From Streptomyces sp. Root1304 (GTDB lineage: Bacteria > Actinomycetota > Actinomycetes > Streptomycetales > Streptomycetaceae): a DNA stretch of 61,927 nt. How positions within the stretch are numbered: the first letter of the stretch is position 1; each line of letters starts with the position of its first letter. Position numbers and translations under genes: made by a program. A model generated the notes under the pieces. It had not been told where the DNA came from and did not search any database. It saw nothing but the letters and a program-made list of their open reading frames with translations. The stretch lies in NCBI RefSeq assembly GCF_001426405.1, contig NZ_LMEP01000026.1:107550-169476 (forward strand). The letters run 5' to 3'. Shown piece after piece: positions 58,652-61,927 of this stretch.

Positions 58652-59620
58652 TCAGGCCCCCTGGGAGGTCGTGCCCCACTGGGGGCCGGGCGCCGGTGCG
58701 CCGCCGTGTACATCGGTGCCGTGCGCGTGGTACTCCACCGCACCCGCCGTCATCTGCATGAAGGCCTCTTCGAGCGAGGCGCGCTGGGAGCTCAGCTCGT
58801 GCAGTACGAGCCCGCTCCCGGCGGCCAGTTCGCCCAGCTTCTCGGTGGTCGCCCCGTCCACTTCGAGGGTGCCGTTGCCCGCCTCGACCGCGACGAAGCC
58901 GTTGGCCTGCAGCACGTCCCTGAGCCGTTCCTGCTGCGGGGACCGCAGCCGTACGAAACTCCGGGAATTCTGCTGGATGAAATCCGCCATCGAGGTGTCG
59001 GCCAGCAGCTTTCCCTGACCGATCACGATCAGATGATCGGCTGTCAGGGCCATTTCACTCATCAGATGACTGGAAACGAAGATCGTCCGGCCCTCCGCCG
59101 CCAGCGCCTTCATCAGATTGCGGATCCAGTGAATTCCCTCGGGGTCCAGACCATTGACGGGTTCGTCGAACATCAGGATCTCGGGATCACCGAGCAGCGC
59201 GGACGCGATGCCGAGCCGCTGCCCCATGCCGAGGGAGAAACCCTTCGACTTCTTCCGCGCGACCGGCGTCAGACCCACCAGGTCCAGCACCTCGCTCACC
59301 CGGCTCTCCGGGATGCGGTTCGACTGAGCCAGACACAGCAGGTTGTTGTACGCCGAACGGCCGCCGTTCATCGCCTTGGCGTCGAGCAGCGCCCCGATGT
59401 ACTTCAGCGGCTCCGCGAGCTCCCGGTAGTGCTTCCCGTCGATCCGGACCCTCCCGCTCGTCGGGTTGTCCAGGTCCAGCATCATCCGCATCGTCGTCGA
59501 CTTGCCCGCCCCGTTCGGCCCGAGGAAGCCGGTGACCACACCAGGACGCACCCGGAAGGAGAGATGGTCGACCGCGGTCTTCGCCCCGTAGCGCTTGGTC
59601 AGGCCCTCAAGCTCGATCAT
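58652..59620 (-). CDS. ABC ATPase, system 2
   Basis: A 322-residue ATPase: Walker A GPNGAGKST, signature SLGMGQRLGIASALLG, Walker B LMFDEPVNGLDPEG, then a DUF4162-like C-terminal part. It is very similar to system 1 in the ATPase core. TAGGTT on the minus strand (plus 59628-59633) lies seven bases before the ATG, pointing to a leaderless transcript covering both system 2 genes. Confidence 0.92.
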   Translation of the reverse strand: MIELEGLTKRYGAKTAVDHLSFRVRPGVVTGFLGPNGAGKSTTMRMMLDLDNPTSGRVRIDGKHYRELAEPLKYIGALLDAKAMNGGRSAYNNLLCLAQSNRIPESRVSEVLDLVGLTPVARKKSKGFSLGMGQRLGIASALLGDPEILMFDEPVNGLDPEGIHWIRNLMKALAAEGRTIFVSSHLMSEMALTADHLIVIGQGKLLADTSMADFIQQNSRSFVRLRSPQQERLRDVLQANGFVAVEAGNGTLEVDGATTEKLGELAAGSGLVLHELSSQRASLEEAFMQMTAGAVEYHAHGTDVHGGAPAPGPQWGTTSQGA

Positions 59621-59722
59621 GCGTACCAACCTACGGGCGCGCAAAACCCCCCGCCACCGGAATGACGAGGGGTTCGGGGCGACGCTACGCGGTCGTTACC
59701 GCTGCGGCGTCAGGGCGACGCC

Positions 59723-60658
59723 TCAGCGGGACTGCTGGGCCGGGACACCGGCCGCGCGCTCGTCGTCGATCGGCGAGCCGGCCGCCGCCACCGCGGCACC
59801 GGTCAGCGTCGCCAGCATCTCGCGGACGTTGGTCAGCTGCGCGTTGATCGAGTCGCGGCGGTTCGTCAGCGCCGCGAGCTCGCGCTCCGACTCCGAACGG
59901 ATCCGGTCGGCCTTGGCGTTCGCGTCGGCCACGATGTCCTCGGCCTGGCGCTGCGCCGTCTCCACCGTCTGACGGGCCCGGCGCTCCGCGTCCGTACGCA
60001 GCTTCTCGGCCTCCAGGCGGAGCTGCTCCGCGCGGTGCTCGATCTCCGCGAGGCGCTTCTCGGCCTTCGCCTGACGCGAGGCCAGGTCCCGCTCCGACTG
60101 CTCGCGGCGCTTCGCGAGGTTGGTCTCGAAGTCCGCGGCGGCCTGGGCGGCCTTGGCGCGGGTCTCCTCGAAGAGGGCGTCCGCCTCCTCGCGCTTCGAC
60201 TGCGCGTCCTTCTGCGCCTCGGCGCGCAGCGTGTTGGCCTCGCCCTGCGCCTTCTCGACGATCCGGACGCCCTCGTCCTCGGCCTTCGCCTTCCGCTCCG
60301 ACGCGAACGACTCCGCGTCGTTGCGCACCTGCTGGGCGGCCGACTCGGCCAGCTCGCGGTGCTGCTCGGCGGCGCGACGGGCCTCCTCACGCAGGTCCTT
60401 CGCCTCCTCCTCGGCGAGCCGGAGGATCTTCTCGACCCGGGCGCCGAGCCCCGCGTACGACGGCTCGGCGTCGGTGACCTGGGCCTGGGCGTTCTGCGTC
60501 TCGAGGTGGAGCTCCTCGATCCGCTTCTCCAGGGAGGTGATGCGGGACAGGGCGCTGTCGCGGTCGGACACGAGCTTGGTAATGCGGTCGTCCACCTGAC
60601 CGCGGTCGTAACCGCGCCGCACGAGCTCGAAGCCGAAGGGGGAGGATGTGTCGCTCAT
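59723..60658 (-). CDS. filP: Filament-forming coiled-coil protein FilP
   Basis: A 311-residue, almost entirely alpha-helical protein. A short N-terminal DivIVA-like piece (FGFELVRRGYDRGQVDDRI, about 8-26) is followed by a continuous coiled coil rich in A, E, R and K to about residue 285. FilP forms intermediate-filament-like structures behind the hyphal tip with DivIVA and Scy. Position directly downstream of scy confirms identity. Confidence 0.93.
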   Translation of the reverse strand: MSDTSSPFGFELVRRGYDRGQVDDRITKLVSDRDSALSRITSLEKRIEELHLETQNAQAQVTDAEPSYAGLGARVEKILRLAEEEAKDLREEARRAAEQHRELAESAAQQVRNDAESFASERKAKAEDEGVRIVEKAQGEANTLRAEAQKDAQSKREEADALFEETRAKAAQAAADFETNLAKRREQSERDLASRQAKAEKRLAEIEHRAEQLRLEAEKLRTDAERRARQTVETAQRQAEDIVADANAKADRIRSESERELAALTNRRDSINAQLTNVREMLATLTGAAVAAAGSPIDDERAAGVPAQQSR

Positions 60659-60772
60659 GGGTTTCCTGTCGAATGAGACCGGTGAGGTGTTAGAGGGAAT
60701 CCTAGGGGCCGAAGCGGCGTGTCATCGAGCGTATGCCCGTTTGATCTGGAGAATGTCCAGCCTTTTGAGTGG

Positions 60773-61927
60773 CTAGCCGTCCTGGGACTTGCCACCCGAA
60801 CGAGTGGAACCCGCTGACGCGCCCGCCTTCGCACCCACCGCTCCCGGGGACTTGGGACCGGCCGACGGCGTCTCGAAAGACTCCAACGCCTCCAGTACGT
60901 CCTGGACACGGGAGATCTCGGCATTGATGTCCTTGCGGCGCCGCACGAGCACCTCCAGTTCGCGCTGCCCCTCGGCGACCGTCGTCTCCGCTTCGGCCAG
61001 CGCCTCCGCCCGGATGCGCTCGGCCTCGGCCTTGATGCCCTCCGCCTCCGCGACGAGCGAGGCCTTCTTCTGCTCGGCCTCCTTGAGGAGAGCCTCGGCC
61101 TTCCGCACGGCGGCGATGCGTACCTTGCTCGCCTCCGAACTCGCCTCGGACACCAGCTCCTTGGCCTTCTCCTCCGCCTCGGCGCGCTGCTCCGTCGCGG
61201 CCTTCACCAGGTTGTCGACCCGCTCGCCCGCCGTCTTCATCTGCTCGGCGCTCTCGCGGCGCGCCCGCTCGTGCAGGTCCTCGATCTCGCCCTCGATGCG
61301 GCCCCGCAGCTCCTCGGCCCGGTCCCTTATGGCCGTCGCGTCGCTGCGCGCCCCGACCAGCAGCTCGTCCGCGTCCGTACGGGCCTTCTCCACCAGCGAG
61401 TTGCCCTCGACGGTCGCCTCGGCCACGATCCGCTCGGCCTCCTTACGGGCCGCGCCGACCATCGTGTCGGCCTGCGTCTCGGCCTCGGTGGTCGCGCGCA
61501 GCGCCTCCTCCTGGGCCTTGGCGACGAGCTGGTCCGCCTGCTCCGCCGCGTCCGAACGCTTCCGCGCGCCGGCCTCCCGGGCGTCGTCGAGCGTCCGGTC
61601 CGCCTCCTCGCGGGCCTCCGCGCGCATCTGCTCGGCGGCCGCCTCGGCCGCCGCGCCGAGCCGCTCCGACTCGGCACGGATCCGCTCCGCGTCCTGCCGC
61701 GCGGAGCCCACGGTGGCCTCCGCCTCGGCGCGGGCGTCCGCCGTCACGGCGTCCGCGAGCTCGCCCGCCTCACGGGTGAGCCGCTCGGCCTCCGCCGTCG
61801 ACTCGCGGGCGATCCGCTCGGCCTCGGCGGTGGCCTCGGCGATGAGGGCGTCGGCCTGCTCGGCGGCGTCGCTGCGGCGCTTGTCGGCGGCCTTGCGGGC
61901 CTCGTCGAGGACCTGCTCCCCGTCCGC
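60773..61927 (-). CDS. scy: Polarity scaffold protein Scy, C-terminal part (cut by the window edge)
   Basis: 385 codons of open minus-strand frame reach the right edge without a start; the N-terminus is outside. The sequence is a long repetitive coiled coil of A/E/R/K heptad-like and hendecad-like units (ERI(R/V)AEA, ADELV repeats), ending in a basic S/G/K tail. Full Scy is over 1,200 residues and organises DivIVA and FilP at hyphal tips. filP follows 114 bases downstream. Confidence 0.9.
   Translation of the reverse strand, partial: ADGEQVLDEARKAADKRRSDAAEQADALIAEATAEAERIARESTAEAERLTREAGELADAVTADARAEAEATVGSARQDAERIRAESERLGAAAEAAAEQMRAEAREEADRTLDDAREAGARKRSDAAEQADQLVAKAQEEALRATTEAETQADTMVGAARKEAERIVAEATVEGNSLVEKARTDADELLVGARSDATAIRDRAEELRGRIEGEIEDLHERARRESAEQMKTAGERVDNLVKAATEQRAEAEEKAKELVSEASSEASKVRIAAVRKAEALLKEAEQKKASLVAEAEGIKAEAERIRAEALAEAETTVAEGQRELEVLVRRRKDINAEISRVQDVLEALESFETPSAGPKSPGAVGAKAGASAGSTRSGGKSQDG

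Overview
The window is high-GC actinobacterial DNA with the gene order of a Streptomyces core chromosome: lysA, hom, thrC, thrB, rho, rpmE, prfA, prmC, then the complete ATP synthase operon, and finally the filP/scy polar-growth genes. The left 11.5 kb differs. It is the right-hand part of an integrated actinomycete integrative and conjugative element (AICE, pSAM2-like) ending at a tRNA-Arg(CCG) gene.

Layout. (1) About 1-11,470, AICE. A minus-strand HTH regulator/PP2C phosphatase pair faces a plus-strand transfer and replication operon across a promoter region carrying three G-tract operator-like repeats. The operon holds an SCO3933-type protein, an FtsK/TraB-type translocase, small Spd-type membrane and zinc-ribbon proteins, a GGDEF protein, a lone cytosine methyltransferase, a replication initiator, Xis and a tyrosine integrase. 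An unusual cargo gene with a PD-(D/E)XK-like motif lies between int and the tRNA. The left attachment site is not in the window. (2) 11.5-29.0 kb: orphan response regulator; nrtL, an ArgS relative without its catalytic domain; lysA; hom-thrC-thrB; rho; an LCP protein; rpmE with a sigma-R promoter match; prfA-prmC-sua5-LMW-PTP-like-glyA-rfe. (3) 29.2-37.1 kb: atpIBEFHAGDC, with intercistronic hairpins before atpA and atpC and a long terminal hairpin. (4) 37.2-48.1 kb: a DUF2550 protein, a secreted family-18 chitinase with two DasR-type operators in its promoter, a LuxR-type two-component system, a membrane protein, PduO-type cobalamin adenosyltransferase, a TetR-controlled ABC exporter, and a three-gene operon (EamA exporter, unknown protein, cysteine desulfurase) preceded by a CsoR-family-like operator. 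(5) 48.3-61.9 kb: 3-hydroxybutyryl-CoA dehydrogenase, a STAS protein, a large membrane-anchored P-loop ATPase, nucS, an SCO5389-family protein, an F420-type oxidoreductase, two paralogous ABC-2 systems, filP, and the C-terminal part of scy, cut by the window edge.

How the genes work together. The AICE genes make a self-contained module: excision and integration (Xis/Int), autonomous replication (Rep), double-stranded DNA transfer (FtsK-like) and spread (Spd-type proteins), with a divergent regulator. The chromosomal part makes lysine and threonine, terminates translation (RF1 and its methyltransferase) and supplies ATP. The regions that look most likely to hold undescribed biology are the AICE cargo nuclease-like gene, the HTH/PP2C regulatory pair, the phosphatase homologue lacking its nucleophile, the desulfurase operon, and a multi-hairpin intergenic region at 53.9-54.04 kb.
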